Source: Siphonodentalium dalli
Lineage: Eukaryota; Mollusca; Scaphopoda; Gadilida; Siphonodentaliidae
NCBI GenBank assembly: GCA_032622095.1
Contig: CP136061.1
Coordinates: 122,896,754 to 122,960,753, forward strand
Length of the DNA stretch: 64,000 nucleotides
Direction: 5' to 3'
The notes under the pieces are model-generated. The model made no database searches and was not told where the DNA came from. It saw only the letters and a program-made list of their open reading frames with translations. This document shows positions 32,308-44,487 of this stretch, piece by piece (position 1 is the stretch's first letter; each line of letters opens with the position of its first letter). A program made the translations under genes and the position numbers.

Positions 32308-32590
32308 ACACGAATTACATATTCTATTTATCATATGACACCTATAAATTGATTATGATGTCCAAAACGCACACAAATCACTAAATAGCTATATGACATC
32401 GGCAGCAAAAGGTTAATGTGACGTCACTTCATTGCACCGGAAGCCCAATTACACCTGGTGAACTAGCAGAAATAATATGCACTCGAAGATATAGTGCGCT
32501 ATTCTGTTCTCAGTTTGTGACATTATATCATATGTTTATTAGATAAATACGAATTACATATTCTATTTATCGTATAACAATGTCCAAAAC
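32308..32590 (+). repeat. Short direct repeat beside the palindrome
   Basis: ACGAATTACATATTCTATTT then ATC(A/G)TAT(G/A)AC and TGTCCAAAAC occur at about 32310-32370 and again at 32548-32590; the second copy lacks the intervening CCTATAAATTGATTATGA. Confidence 0.6.
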
Positions 32591-32600
32591 TATATATTTC

Positions 32601-33025
32601 AAGATTATAATTGCGAGAATTTCGGCATCGCGTTGATTCACGTATTTGACGCGCACGAATTTGACCTGCATTTAGTCTCGGCCCCCGGCTGCCATTCAGC
32701 CAATCAGAACACACTTTTTGTCAACAAACCAATCAAATTATCGGAAGGTGATATGAACTAGTAATTCATATGAAATTGATTTATGACATAGTAAACAACG
32801 TAAATAATGATTGAGTCATATGACCAAGTGTTGTCTATATTCATAACAGTGGTCCGATTGTAATAGTGTTGTCCTTCCAAATCTTCGATTTTTATGTATA
32901 GTTTTGATTAGAAATTCCTGCACCAAGCAAAGATTATTTTATTATCGTATATCTGTTTTTCTGGTTTTTCGCGAGATGGAATGAGACAATTACATCAGGT
33001 CATGCATAATAATAGCTGTGTATGA
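32601..33025. other. No recognisable feature
   Basis: Nothing supported. Confidence 0.4.
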
Positions 33026-33163
33026 ATTTTATACTTTAGTTGACAGTGGTATATAGCATTATTTTTGGGCAATTAATCGATTCTGATAACTGAAGCGGCA
33101 TTTCTAAAAATGTTGTTGTTGTTGGAATCTGATTATATGGGGACCATCGAATCGGATTGAGTA
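33026..33163 (-). repeat. Dispersed repeat K2, copy 2 (inverted)
   Basis: Reverse complement of 3772-3907 with only a handful of changes (for example AGAAATGCCGC against AGAATTTGCGC). Confidence 0.75.
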
Positions 33164-34266
33164 CCTTTAAGGTGCTTTTTTTTTATGTTATAAAATTCCA
33201 TATCAGATCTGTCCATGCATGGCCAGAATATAGATTCATGATAGATCCATGACATAATCTTAATCATAATCATTATAATCACTGTTTAATGCTCTACCTT
33301 TAACTAAAATCTTGCCCTTTTCTGGAAGTTGTGACCACCCCTTAATACCCCTTTACCATGATTTCTTCCCTGAAACCTAATCACCAGATGAGTGCAATTG
33401 GATAATGTGAGAATTGATTTCATAATGAATGATTATTACATCCAATTGCATACCTTGCAACATGTATTTTGTAATTGATCTGTACCTGCAGAAGATGAAT
33501 GAATGCGTTTATATAAATATGTCAATAAAAAAGATGTAATGTGATCTTGTTTGTAGGCAAAACTAGTCTAACATAAAATGAATCATTAATTTTCTCAATT
33601 CAGCAAAAAAAAAAATCGTTCACTGTCAGATAATCTCCGATTTAATCTATTTTCGTGACCTTGAAATAAATCTTCCTATGATTGAATGACTAATTATGTC
33701 CTTGTCAATATGTTGATCTTAAGATAATATTTACTGTATAAATATTGTCTTTGATATTTTAGGAACAGAATCATTGCACAAATTATATGGTACAATTACT
33801 ACAATATTACTGGATTTCTTAACAGGGCTCATTTGTTGGAATCAAGTTATTCAATCAACCACATATATCTAGTTCATCACTTATCATTGGAGTTCTAGTA
33901 GTATCACATGATATTTCAGCAGTGGGATTTATTTCTTGTGCAAATAATTAAATATTATTCTTCAATTCCACTGATAAAGTGGCTAGTCGTAGCTCTCCCA
34001 ATAACTATTGGTTGTTAGGTAGGAACAATGACGAAATTATCTGGGCAATATAGATTTCTCAGGAATTATGCAGAAATTTGATTATCTTGCATATTTTCAT
34101 GATAATAATGAGTAATCTGGTCCCTTGTGTTGCAATTACTATATCTCAGCCCAGGCCGATAAGATACCGACTCAAGATGTCTGATGAACTTGTTTAAAAA
34201 CAGCATACACTAGTTTTACATGTTGTTATATGACTTAATGGCTGAAACGATGTTATACCCTAACTA
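33164..34266. other. No recognisable feature
   Basis: Very AT-rich, nothing supported. Confidence 0.4.
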
Positions 34267-34523
34267 TTTATGCTGATTAACCCTTTAATTACTCATTATG
34301 CAATGATGAGCAGATACTTGATTCCCAATCATTCATTTATGCTAATTAACCCTATTACACATTGATAAGTAGTTTATTTGATTGCCAATCATTCATTTAT
34401 GCTAATTAAACCTATTACTCATTTATCAGTATGGTAGTTTACTTGATTTCAAATCATTCATTATGCTAGTTGAACATATATATTGTTCATTAATGAGTAG
34501 TTTACATGAATTCAAATAATTCA
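34267..34523 (+). repeat. Four-unit tandem repeat, 60-68 bp units
   Basis: Units start at about 34267, 34335, 34395 and 34460 with (T)TTATGCTAATTAACCCT. They contain TACTCATT/ATGAG(T)AG variants and end CCAATCATTCA or AAATAATTCA. TTAATGAGTAGTTTAC recalls the H family's TACTCATTGATGAGTAG. Confidence 0.8.
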
Positions 34524-34747
34524 TCTAGATGCATGTTCAGCTAATAAGCTCAGCAGACAGCTATTAAACCAACACGGAAACAGTGCATGGGGATAATTAA
34601 TGTTTTCCCATTTTCTTATGGATATATTTGTATTGTCTCATCTATATAGTATTATGGGAATTCACTGAGAGTCTGATTATTTGTTTTCCCACTATCGTAC
34701 CAATCAAAGCTGCCTGGTTTATCTCTGTTTTTCATCTCAATTATTAT

Positions 34748-35270
34748 CCCCTGCCAAATTAAAAATTTGCAGGGGATATAGTAATGGGTTCCGTCCGTCT
34801 GTCCGTCCGTCCGTCTGTCTGTCATACCATCCGACTGTCCGTCCCGAATTTTTTGTAAGAGTCATAACTTGAACAAATGTAAATGGATTTCAAAGATTTG
34901 TGGTATATGAGTTCACCTGACCATTGGCATTACCTAGAATGAGTTCGCAAGACAGGTCTGGCCAGATAGTTTTACCGGAGTTATTGGACTTAGTTTATTA
35001 TTTTTGAAGGAACTTACCAAATAGCAAATAGACGACGTCACATGACTCATTTCCACAAATCTCAACGGATTTCAAAGATATTTGGTAAATGAGTTCACCT
35101 GACCATTACCTAGAATGAGTTCGCAAACCAAGTCTGGCCGGATATTTTTACCGGAGTTATTGGACTTTGTTTATTATTGTTGTCGAATTTACCAAATAAC
35201 CAGTATCTAGAACGAGTTTACAAACCAGGTCCAGCCGGATATTTTCAGCAGAGTTATTTGACTTTGTTTA
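34748..35270 (+). repeat. Family P module repeat
   Basis: Opens with the hairpin CCCCTGCCAAATT / AATTTGCAGGGG, then a GTCCGTCCGTCTGTC lead-in, then three units of 130-190 bp with CAACGGATTTCAAAGAT, TTTGG/GTGGTATATGAGTTCACCTGACCA, GAACGAGTTCGCAAACC, GTC(T/C)GGCCGGATA and GAGTTATTGGACTTTGTTTA. Fragments recur at 36745-36990, 41259-41504 and 46610-46690. Confidence 0.6.
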
Positions 35271-35760
35271 TTATGTTTACCCATACCATAGTATGGTAAA
35301 CATAGTGTCGTTGCCCGGATTGACCACTCGTCGTTGGTCCGTCTGTCCGTCTGTCCGTAGACACTTTACGAGTAATGCGATAACTCAAACATTTTCTATC
35401 CGATCGAAACCAAATTTTGTATATGGGTTTCTCAGCCCATAATACAGATCGAGTTTGAATATGGGTTTGATCCGAGTTTTTTTTAGGGAGTTATGGCCCT
35501 TTTTCAACTTAGAATTCATGCATGCTGCCATAATTAAAAAAACATTCATCTGACCATAACCAAATTTTAATAGTATGTGAGTTGCTCAGTCCAAAATACA
35601 TATCGAGTTCAAATATGGGTTTGATCCAATATTTTTTAATGGAGTTATGGCACTTTGACATAGAATTCATTCATGTTTCGATAAATCTACAATGATATAT
35701 TTTAATGGAGTTATGGTCTTTTGATTATTTTATTTATGGCTAAAATATATCAAAGATACC
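35271..35760 (+). repeat. Family F module repeat in unit 1
   Basis: Head GTTTACC-CATACCATAGTATGG-TAAAC is a 27-bp palindrome. After CCGTCTGTCCGTCTGTCCG come units with GCGATAACTCAAACATTTTC, GAAACCAAATTTTGTATATGG, TACAGATCGAGTT and GGAGTTATGGC. A further single unit lies at 36195-36340. Confidence 0.7.
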
Positions 35761-37100
35761 CAGTTGCACTGTCCAAATAGAATCTAATAAATCAGGTTTG
35801 AATTTGTCTTCTCACACAGAGTTAGTATCCAGTTACAATGCCATGAATTGTCTCTCTGTCTTGCATTGAGATAATTAACTACTAGCATGTGTTGGCCATA
35901 TCATATACTATCTCTGTATATACTTTATACTCTATAAAGTATCTCTGGCCATATGCTGGGGATAGCATAGATGGAATGTTTCTACTATATATTTTATATG
36001 CATGGTTATTTAAATTCCATCTTAAAGGCATAATCTGGTTTCATTGTTTAATAGCATTACTATTGGAGATTAATAATGTGATTGTGTTTAGTAGATTTGT
36101 TGCACATTAATTTCAATTGATTACAAATGTGAATTGAAATATTAAAGGGGCACACCAGGTTTGATATATTTTTCTTGTACTCTGCAAGTACACTTTAGGC
36201 ATAATGCGATAACTCTAACATTTTCTATTTGATCGGAACCAAATTTTGTATATGAGTTTCTCAGCCCACAATACAGTTTGAGTTTGAATATGGTTTCGAT
36301 CCAATTTATTTAAAGGAGTTATGACCCTTTTTCGAAAACAAATTTGAAAAAAAAAAAGAAAAAAAAATTTATTTTTATGTTTTATAATAATAATAATAAA
36401 AAAAATGTCAGTGACTCTTTCATTGGTTTTCATTTAGATATTGATGATTATGATACACTTTGATAAAAAGGTTCCCAATCTTTTTTTTAAATAAACCAAT
36501 TTGAAAAAACTAACACAATTAGGTTGTGGTGGTTTAGCATTACCGATCCTGTAAGAGTGTATTCTCTTATATAATTGACAGTGACCCATAAATTCCAATA
36601 ATTTGTGTGATGTAAATTTGTCTATAATAGTACATAAACAGTATACTCTATAATTCAACACCAAAACTCTCATTTATCCGATCATAGTAAATTTATATCG
36701 CCAAGGGATGGGTTAACATCTGCCGATCGTGATCGGCCTCTCGTTTTTTTGTGTGCAAATGGATGACGTCATAGGGCTCATTTCCACAAATATCAACGGA
36801 TTTCAAAGATTTTTGGTATATGAGTTCACATGACCAGTATCTAGAACGAGTTCGCAAACCAGGTCCGGCCGGATATTTTCAGCAGAGTTATTGGACTTTG
36901 TTTATTATTTTTGGTGCAAATGGACGACGTCACATGGCTATAAATTCCACAAATGTCAGTACCTAAAATGAGTTCGCAAGCCAGGCTTTTTGACCAAATC
37001 CCACCTCTTGTTTAGCACATACTGAGAACGCAAACATTATTGAGAATGCACTTCCCCAACTGCACATTTCGGCGGGGGATACCACCGTCTGCGACTGCTT

Positions 37101-37196
37101 GTTAAATTTGAATTGACACAGGCCCATTTCAATTATTAAATTTGAATTGACACAGGCCCATCACAATTATTAAATTTGAATTGACACAGGGCCCAT
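37101..37196 (+). repeat. Triple 36-bp tandem repeat
   Basis: TTAAATTTGAATTGACACAG followed by GCCCAT occurs three times at 36-bp spacing. The same array is at 41615-41710 in unit 2. Confidence 0.9.
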
Positions 37197-37393
37197 AAAA
37201 ACTGATGAGGTGAAAACCGAAAACACTTTCTAGAAATTTTATTTAAAGCAGCCATGGCATTTCAAAAATAACCAGCAAATTACCACCAAATCAGCCAATT
37301 TCTTTAAATATTTATTTCCTGTCAGTATGAGCTTAAAAGGCCAAATTATGCTCAAGCCCTGTGTATTTCTATACAACATTTGAAATTAGATTA

Positions 37394-37606
37394 CGGTAAT
37401 GCCCTAAGTAATCACCTCCTTAACCACAGTAGAATTATGGGTAACTTTTCAGGATTTAGTCGGAAATATGGCTTGATGCCATTCACCGGAAAGCTCTCAG
37501 TGAGAGCTTTCCGATGAATGGCAACAAGCCATATTTCCGACTAAATCCTGAAAAGTTACCCATAATTCTGCTGCGGTTAAGGAGTCGATTACTTAGGGCA
37601 TTACTG
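37394..37606. mobile_element. Family A palindrome, copy 9
   Basis: Complete, centre CTCTCAGTGAGAG, ends CGGTAATGCCCTAAGTAATC and TTAGGGCATTACTG followed by TA. It carries GATGCCATTCACCGG where most copies have GTTGCCATTCATCGG. Confidence 0.88.
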
Positions 37607-37667
37607 TATCTGAGGCTTTGTGACTCTCAGAAGATCAATCAAAACAGGAAAGTTAGGCTTAGTTTAA

Positions 37668-38155
37668 CCCTTAACACCCGAGAGACCGGAATACCGGTCC
37701 GATCCTTATATTCCTATATCCCGGGAGACCGGAAATCAGACGATATTTGACACGAAATTACAGCTCAATAATCGCACATATCAACTAGAGTTGTACTTCT
37801 ACTTTGCACACACGTGTCACATGTTTACCCAAGTGACTTTGATCGACAAACTGATGACAGAGGGTTTGTTTCTTTGCGCATGCGCAGAGGCCTATTTCGA
37901 GAAAAAAAACCCGCTTTTTATCGTCGAAAAAGGGGAAGTATTTCGTTAGAAATTTTCGCGATCAAAACACAAATTAACTAGAATAGTGCTTCTACACTTT
38001 GCGTGAATGAGTCACATGTTCATACCTTTGATTTTAGCAGGAAAATTGGAAACAGGGGGTATGTTTCTTCGCGCAAGCACACATGTGCATTTTAAGAAAT
38101 GCCTTCTATTGTAGGCAAAGTGTAAGAATTTCGTTATAAACATATAGCGCGGCCA
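37668..38155 (+). repeat. CCGG-rich head and two diverged 190-bp units
   Basis: TTAACACCCGAGAGACCGG, AATACCGGTCCG and CCCGGGAGACCGG (37668-37740) precede two units (about 37765 and 37962) sharing AACTAGA, TACTTCTAC/GCTTCTACACTTTGC, GTCACATGTT, GGTTTGTTTCTTTGCGC/GGTATGTTTCTTCGCGC and GTATTTCGTTA. Unit 2 of the duplication reads TTAACCCTTTGCACCCGAG at this head. Confidence 0.55.
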
Positions 38156-38289
38156 AAGGAAGCCGCAATATATCTATATACATGTATATTGAACGTGGAA
38201 TAGACTGTCTCGTTGAAATGCATTGTGACATATTTCACCGCACACTTGTTCAGTTAGCATAGTAGATTGCCGTAGACAATCCCTGATAT

Positions 38290-38850
38290 CTCCTAGGATA
38301 TCTCCCCCCCACCCTGGATATTTCCCCCCCCCCCCCCTCCCCCCATGTACGACTAAAAAATAATTTCACTCATTTGATATTGTTTGGTCCTGAAATGGCC
38401 AGAAAAATGTTTTTTGAGATTGAAATTTATTTTTTATTAATTCGTATTTTTTTTTGTTTTCACGGATTTGATTGTTTGTTCCTGAAATGGCCAGAAAAAT
38501 GTTTTCATTTTTTAATTAAATAATTTTTTTTTTTTTTAAATGTCCAGGTCAGGATATTTCCCCCCCCCCCCCCCCACCCAGCACCTACATGACAAAAAAA
38601 TCATCTTATGGTATCATCGCTTATTTTGCTTTATATATTCATGAAATGGCGAGAAATTAACTTCTACTGAGAAAAAGTTGTTTGAGTCAGGGTTTGGGGT
38701 GGGGGGGGGGGGGAAATGTCCAGGTCAGGATATCTCCCCCCCCCCCCCCCACACAGCACCTACATGACAAATAAATCATCTTATGGTTTTATCGCTTATT
38801 TTGCTTTATATAGTCATGAAACAGCGAGAAATTAACTTCTTCTATAGGCA
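38290..38850 (+). repeat. C/G-tract module array in unit 1
   Basis: Modules led by long C runs (38324-38337 and near 38561, 38738) are followed by CTACATGACAAA and ATCATCTTATGGT, TATTTTGCTTTATATA, CATGAAA(T/C)(G/A)GCGAGAAATTAACTT. An earlier variant has TCCTGAAATGGCCAGAAAAATG twice, here given as 20-base parts. A G run near 38699-38713 opposes the next C run across TGTCCAGGTCAGGATATCT. Confidence 0.7.
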
Positions 38851-39156
38851 CAATTACTGGACATGAAGTCCCAAAATAAGGGTTTAATCCTGTTTAATCG
38901 AGTTTATAAATCGGTATCCTAATATAATATACTCAAGTTAGGCAAGCTTAACCAGGTGCCCGGACAAACGTATCTCAAATAAAAACACTAAACACAAAAT
39001 ACCGGGCATAATGTCGCCTGTTTCCTATAAATAACATACTCAGCTACAACTCTGCCGCGATAAAATAGTTCCGGACGCCAAATTAACGGAGCTTAAAACA
39101 TTTTTCACCATTAGCGAGTAGCGAGTCGCCATCCATGTTTTCAATATTTTCCTATA

Positions 39157-39283
39157 ATTATTCAGTCGGTAATTTGAAAGACCGGTGTTCGCAACAAATA
39201 GTATCGCGGAACACGTGCACTTTTTTCAGAACACCGGTTCCGTTTACATGATGATTAGAAACAAAATTACCGATTGAATAAGT
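39157..39283. repeat. Inverted repeat with TTATTCA ends
   Basis: Arms TTATTCAGTCGGTAATTTG with ACCGGTGTTC, and inverted GAACACCGGTT with AAATTACCGATTGAATAA, about 125 bp in all. It could be a tiny MITE. Repeated at about 43688-43815. Confidence 0.6.
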
Positions 39284-39311
39284 AAATGAAAACATACTGT
39301 AAATCGTCGGC

Positions 39312-39653
39312 TCACTGCACGTGCCATGTACTTCGAATCTGTTTACTTTTTGACAAACACGTGCTTTCGAGCGTCTGTGTTAGATTACTATTTATAATTG
39401 AAAATAAAAGGATAGAACGGCTTTTTGTCTTTGTAAAAAATAAAATATAAATAAAAATTTTGTTTGATGTGCGTCGATTCACCTTGATTAAGTTGATAAT
39501 GTTTCGAACTTCGAAACACAAAACATCACATTGACTTAAAAAATGACAGAATGCGCGCAAAACAAACTTCCGACAATGTGCACGGAGGAATACGATAGAA
39601 TTGGTCAAAATAGTGCCAAAAAAAGAAATTACCGTTGAGCGTAGATTTAACAT
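39312..39653 (-). CDS. 113-residue ORF, broken in the duplicate; probably not a gene
   Basis: The frame is open only in unit 1. In unit 2 one extra A near 44046-44050 splits it into 72- and 88-residue frames. No domain recognised. The absence of frame preservation between two near-identical copies argues against coding. Confidence 0.08.
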   Translation of the reverse strand: MLNLRSTVISFFGTILTNSIVFLRAHCRKFVLRAFCHFLSQCDVLCFEVRNIINLIKVNRRTSNKIFIYILFFTKTKSRSILLFSIINSNLTQTLESTCLSKSKQIRSTWHVQ

Positions 39654-39699
39654 TAATCCATTTGCATTTTGAATAAAATATTATGTTTATTATTGTTTA

Positions 39700-42600
39700 T
39701 TATGTTTACCCATACCATAGTATGGTAAACATAGTGTCGTTGCCCGGATTGACCACTCGTCGTTGGTCCGTCTGTCCGTCTGTCCGTCTGTCCGTAGACA
39801 CTTTACGAGTAATGCGATAACTCAAACATTTTCTATCCGATCGAAACCAAATTTTGTATATGGGTTTCTCAGCCCATAATACAGATCGAGTTCGAATATG
39901 GGTTTGATCCGAGTTTTTTTTAGGGAGTTATGGCCCTTTTTCAACTTAGAATTCATGCATGCTGCCATAATTAAAAAAACATTCATCTGACCATAACCAA
40001 ATTTAGTATGTGAGTTGCTCAGTCCAAAATACATATCGAGTTCAAATATGGGTTTGATCCAATATTTTTTAATGGAGTTATGGCACTTTGACATAGAATT
40101 CATTCATGTTTCGATAAATCTACAATTTTTCAACTGATAGGAACCAAATTTTGTATGTGAGTTTCTCAACTCAAAATACAGGTCGAGTTCGAATATGGGT
40201 TTGATCCGATATATTTTAATGGAGTTATGGTCTTTTGATTATTTTATTTATGGCTAAAATATATCAAAGATACCCAGTTGCACTGTCCAAATAGAATCTA
40301 ATAAATCAGGTTTGAATTTGTCTTCTCACACAGAGTTAGTATCCAGTTACAATGCCATGAATTGTCTCTCTGTCTTGCATTGAGATAATTAACTACTAGC
40401 ATGTGTTGGCCATATCATATACTATCTCTGTATATACTTTATACTCTATAAAGTATCTCTGGCCATATGCTGGGGATAGCATAGATGGAATGTTTCTACT
40501 ATATATTTTATATGCATGGTTATTTAAATTCCATCTTAAAGGCATAATCTGGTTTCATTGTTTAATAGCATTACTATTGGAGATTAATAATGTGATTGTG
40601 TTTAGTAGATTTGTTGCACATTAATTTCAATTGATTACAAATGTGAATTGAAATATTAAAGGGGCACACCAGGTTTGATATATTTTTCTTGTACTCTGCA
40701 AGTACACTTTAGGCATAATGCGATAACTCTAACATTTTCTATTTGATCGGAACCAAATTTTGTATATGAGTTTCTCAGCCCACAATACAGTTTGAGTTTG
40801 AATATGGTTTCGATCCAATTTATTTAAAGGAGTTATGACCCTTTTTCGAAAACAAATTTGAAAAAAAAAAAGAAAAAAAAATTTATTTTTATGTTTTATA
40901 ATAATAATAATAAAAAAAATGTCAGTGACTCTTTCATTGGTTTTCATTTAGATATTGATGATTATGATACACTTTGATAAAAAGGTTCCCAATCTTTTTT
41001 TTAAATAAACCAATTTGAAAAAACTAACACAATTAGGTTGTGGTGGTTTAGCATTACCGATCCTGTAAGAGTGTATTCTCTTATATAATTGACAGTGACC
41101 CATAAATTCCAATAATTTGTGTGATGTAAATTTGTCTATAATAGTACATAAACAGTATACTCTATAATTCAACACCAAAACTCTCATTTATCCGATCATA
41201 GTAAATTTATATCGCCAAGGGATGGGTTAACATCTGCCGATCGTGATCGGCCTCTCGTTTTTTTGTGTGCAAATGGATGACGTCATAGGGCTCATTTCCA
41301 CAAATATCAACGGATTTCAAAGATTTTTGGTATATGAGTTCACATGACCAGTATCTAGAACGAGTTCGCAAACCAGGTCCGGCCGGATATTTTCAGCAGA
41401 GTTATTGGACTTTGTTTATTATTTTTGGTGCAAATGGACGACGTCACATGGCTATAAATTCCACAAATGTCAGTACCTAAAATGAGTTCGCAAGCCAGGC
41501 TTTTTGACCAAATCCCACCTCTTGTTTAGCACATACTGAGAACGCAAACATTATTGAGAATGCACTTCCCCAACTGCACATTTCGGCGGGGGATACCACC
41601 GTCTGCGACTGCTTGTTAAATTTGAATTGACACAGGCCCATTTCAATTATTAAATTTGAATTGACACAGGCCCATCACAATTATTAAATTTGAATTGACA
41701 CAGGGCCCATAAAAACTGATGAGGTGAAAACCGAAAACACTTTCTAGAAATTTTATTTAAAGCAGCCATGGCATTTCAAAAATAACCAGCAAATTACCAC
41801 CAAATCAGCCAATTTCTTTAAATATTTATTTCCTGTCAGTATGAGCTTAAAAGGCCAAATTATGCTCAAGCCCTGTGTATTTCTATACAACATTTGAAAT
41901 TAGATTACGGTAATGCCCTAAGTAATCACCTCCTTAACCACAGTAGAATTATGGGTAACTTTTCAGGATTTAGTCGGAAATATGGCTTGATGCCATTCAC
42001 CGGAAAGCTCTCAGTGAGAGCTTTCCGATGAATGGCAACAAGCCATATTTCCGACTAAATCCTGAAAAGTTACCCATAATTCTGCTGCGGTTAAGGAGTC
42101 GATTACTTAGGGCATTACTGTATCTGAGGCTTTGTGACTCTCAGAAGATCAATCAAAGCAGGAAAGTTAGGCTTAGTTTAACCCTTAACCCTTTGCACCC
42201 GAGAGACCGGAATACCGGTCCGATCCTTATATTCCTATATCCCGGGAGACCGGAAATCAGACGATATTTGACACGAAATTACAGCTCAATAATCGCACAT
42301 ATCAACTAGAGTTGTACTTCTACTTTGCACACACGTGTCACATGTTTACCCAAGTGACTTTGATCGACAAACTGATGACAGAGGGTTTGTTCTCTTGCGC
42401 ATGCGCAGAGGCCTATTTCGAGAAAAAAAACCCGCTTTTTATCGTCGAAAAAGGGGAAGTATTTCGTTAGAAATTTTCGCGATCAAAACACAAATTAACT
42501 AGAATAGTGCTTCTACACTTTGCGTGAATGAGTCACATGTTCATACCTTTGATTTTAGCAGGAAAATTGGAAACAGGGGGTATGTTTCTTCGCGCAAGCA

Positions 42601-44217
42601 CACATGTGCATTTTAAGAAATGCCTTCTATTGTAGGCAAAGTGTAAGAATTTCGTTATAAACATATAGCGCGGCCAAAGGAAGCCGCAATATATCTATAT
42701 ACATGTATATTGAACGTGGAATAGACTGTCTCGTTGAAATGCATTGTGACATATTTCACCGCACACATTGTTCAGTTAGCATAGTAGATTGCCGTAGACA
42801 ATCCCTGATATCTCCTAGGATATCTCCCCCCCACCCTGGATATTTCCCCCCCCCCCCCCCCCCCCCCCTCCCCCCATGTACGACTAAAAATAATTTCACT
42901 CATTTGATATTGTTTGGTCCTGAAATGGCCAGAAAAATGTTTTTTGAGATTGAAATTTATTTTTTATTAATTCGTATTTTTTTTTGTTTTCACGGATTTG
43001 ATTGTTTGTTCCTGAAATGGCCAGAAAAATGTTTTCATTTTTTAATTAAATATTTTTTTTTTTTTTTAAATGTCCAGGTCAGGATATTTCCTCCCCCCCC
43101 CCCCCCACCCAGCACCTACATGACAAAAAAAATCATCTTATGGTATCATCGCTTATTTTGCTTTATATATTCATGAAATGGCGAGAAATTAACTTCTACT
43201 GAGAAAAAGTTGTTTGAGTCAGGGTTTGGGGTGGGGGGGGGGGGGAAATGTCCAGGTCAGGATATCTCCCCCCCCCCCCCCACACAGCACCTACATGACA
43301 AATAAATCATCTTATGGTTTTATCGCTTATTTTGCTTTATATAGTCATGAAACAGCGAGAAATTAACTTCTTCTATAGGCACAATTACTGGACATGAAGT
43401 CCCAAAATAAGGGTTTAATCCTGTTTTAATCGAGTTTATAAATCGGTATCCTAATATAATATACTCAAGTTAGGCAAGCTTAACCAGGTGCCCGGACAAA
43501 CGTATCTCAAATAAAAACACTAAACACAAAATACCGGGCATAATGTCGCCTGTTTCCTATAAATAACATACTCAGCTACAACTCTGCGCGATAAAATAGT
43601 TCCGGACGCCAAATTAACGGAGCTTAAAACATTTTTCCACCATTAGCGAGTAGCGAGTCGCCATCCATGTTTTCAATATTTTCCTATAATTATTCAGTCG
43701 GTAATTTGAAAGAACCGGTGTTCGCAACAAATAGTATCGCGGAACACGTGCACTTTTTTCAGAACACCGGTTCCGTTTACATGATGATTAGAAACAAATT
43801 TACCGATTGAATAAGTAAATGAAAACATACTGTAAATCGTCGGCTCACTGCACGTGCCATGTACTTCGAATCTGTTTACTTTTTGACAAACACGTGCTTT
43901 CGAGCGTCTGTGTTAGATTACTATTTATAATTGAAAATAAAAGGATAGAACGGCTTTTTGTCTTTGTAAAAAATAAAATATAAATAAAAATTTTGTTTGA
44001 TGTGCGTCGATTCACCTTGATTAAGTTGATAATGTTTCGAACTTCGAAAACACAAAACATCACATTGACTTAAAAAATGACAGAATGCGCGCAAAACAAA
44101 CTTCCGACAATGTGCACGGAGGAATACGATAGAATTGGTCAAAATAGTGCCAAAAAAAGAAATTACCGTTGAGCGTAGATTTAACATTAATCCATTTGCA
44201 TTTTGAATAAAATATTA
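39700..44217 (+). repeat. Tandem segmental duplication, unit 2
   Basis: About 4.52 kb, head-to-tail copy of 35271-39683. The junction is AATATTATGTTTATTATTG then TTTATTATGTTTACC, with repeated TTATTATGTTTA-type microhomology. Differences are few: an extra CTGTCCGT in the head, an extra F module (about 40123-40203), A to G at 42158, CCCTTTG insertion near 42188, longer C runs (42846-42868 is C23) and scattered 1-bp indels. Confidence 0.93.
41908..42120. mobile_element. Family A palindrome, copy 10
   Basis: Copy of the 37394-37606 element carried by the duplication, without a visible difference. Confidence 0.88.
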
Positions 44218-44487
44218 TTCACACAGTAGGCGGATTTTATAATGGTCACTTTTATATCTCATATAAGACGCACATTGGAAAATATTTTATTTTTATTTTG
44301 AATTTAAGCGCGTGCAAAGTAAAAGTAGTGCGCATAATTGATCCAGGATTGTCCCATTGTCGTAAATGTGTAGGGGTCATAGCCTAGTACAGGAATTTAT
44401 CCGGGGGAATCCCCCGATGATCTATGTTCTGTGGTAAACAACGACAGGTGCGTGATGCTTTCATACAACGACGACACAATGTAAAAC

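Larger units (their letters stand above)
35271..39683 (+). repeat. Tandem segmental duplication, unit 1
   Basis: About 4.41 kb repeated at 39700-44217 with very high identity; most of it aligns at a constant offset of 4514. It contains, in order: F modules behind a palindromic head at 35275-35301, an AT-rich stretch, a second F module, P fragments, a 36-bp triple repeat, family A copy 9, two diverged units of about 190 bp (37765-38150), C/G-tract modules (38290-38850) and a small inverted repeat (39157-39283). No gene. It lacks one F module (81 bp) present in unit 2. Confidence 0.93.

Noticed and set aside
42703-43176. 157-residue proline-rich ORF
   Set aside because: Generated by C homopolymers in unit 2; the equivalent frame in unit 1 is broken by tract-length differences.
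35271-44217. Tandem duplication as an LTR retrotransposon with two long LTRs
   Set aside because: The units are adjacent with about 16 bp between them, there is no internal gag-pol, and the unit ends lack TG...CA and primer-binding sites.
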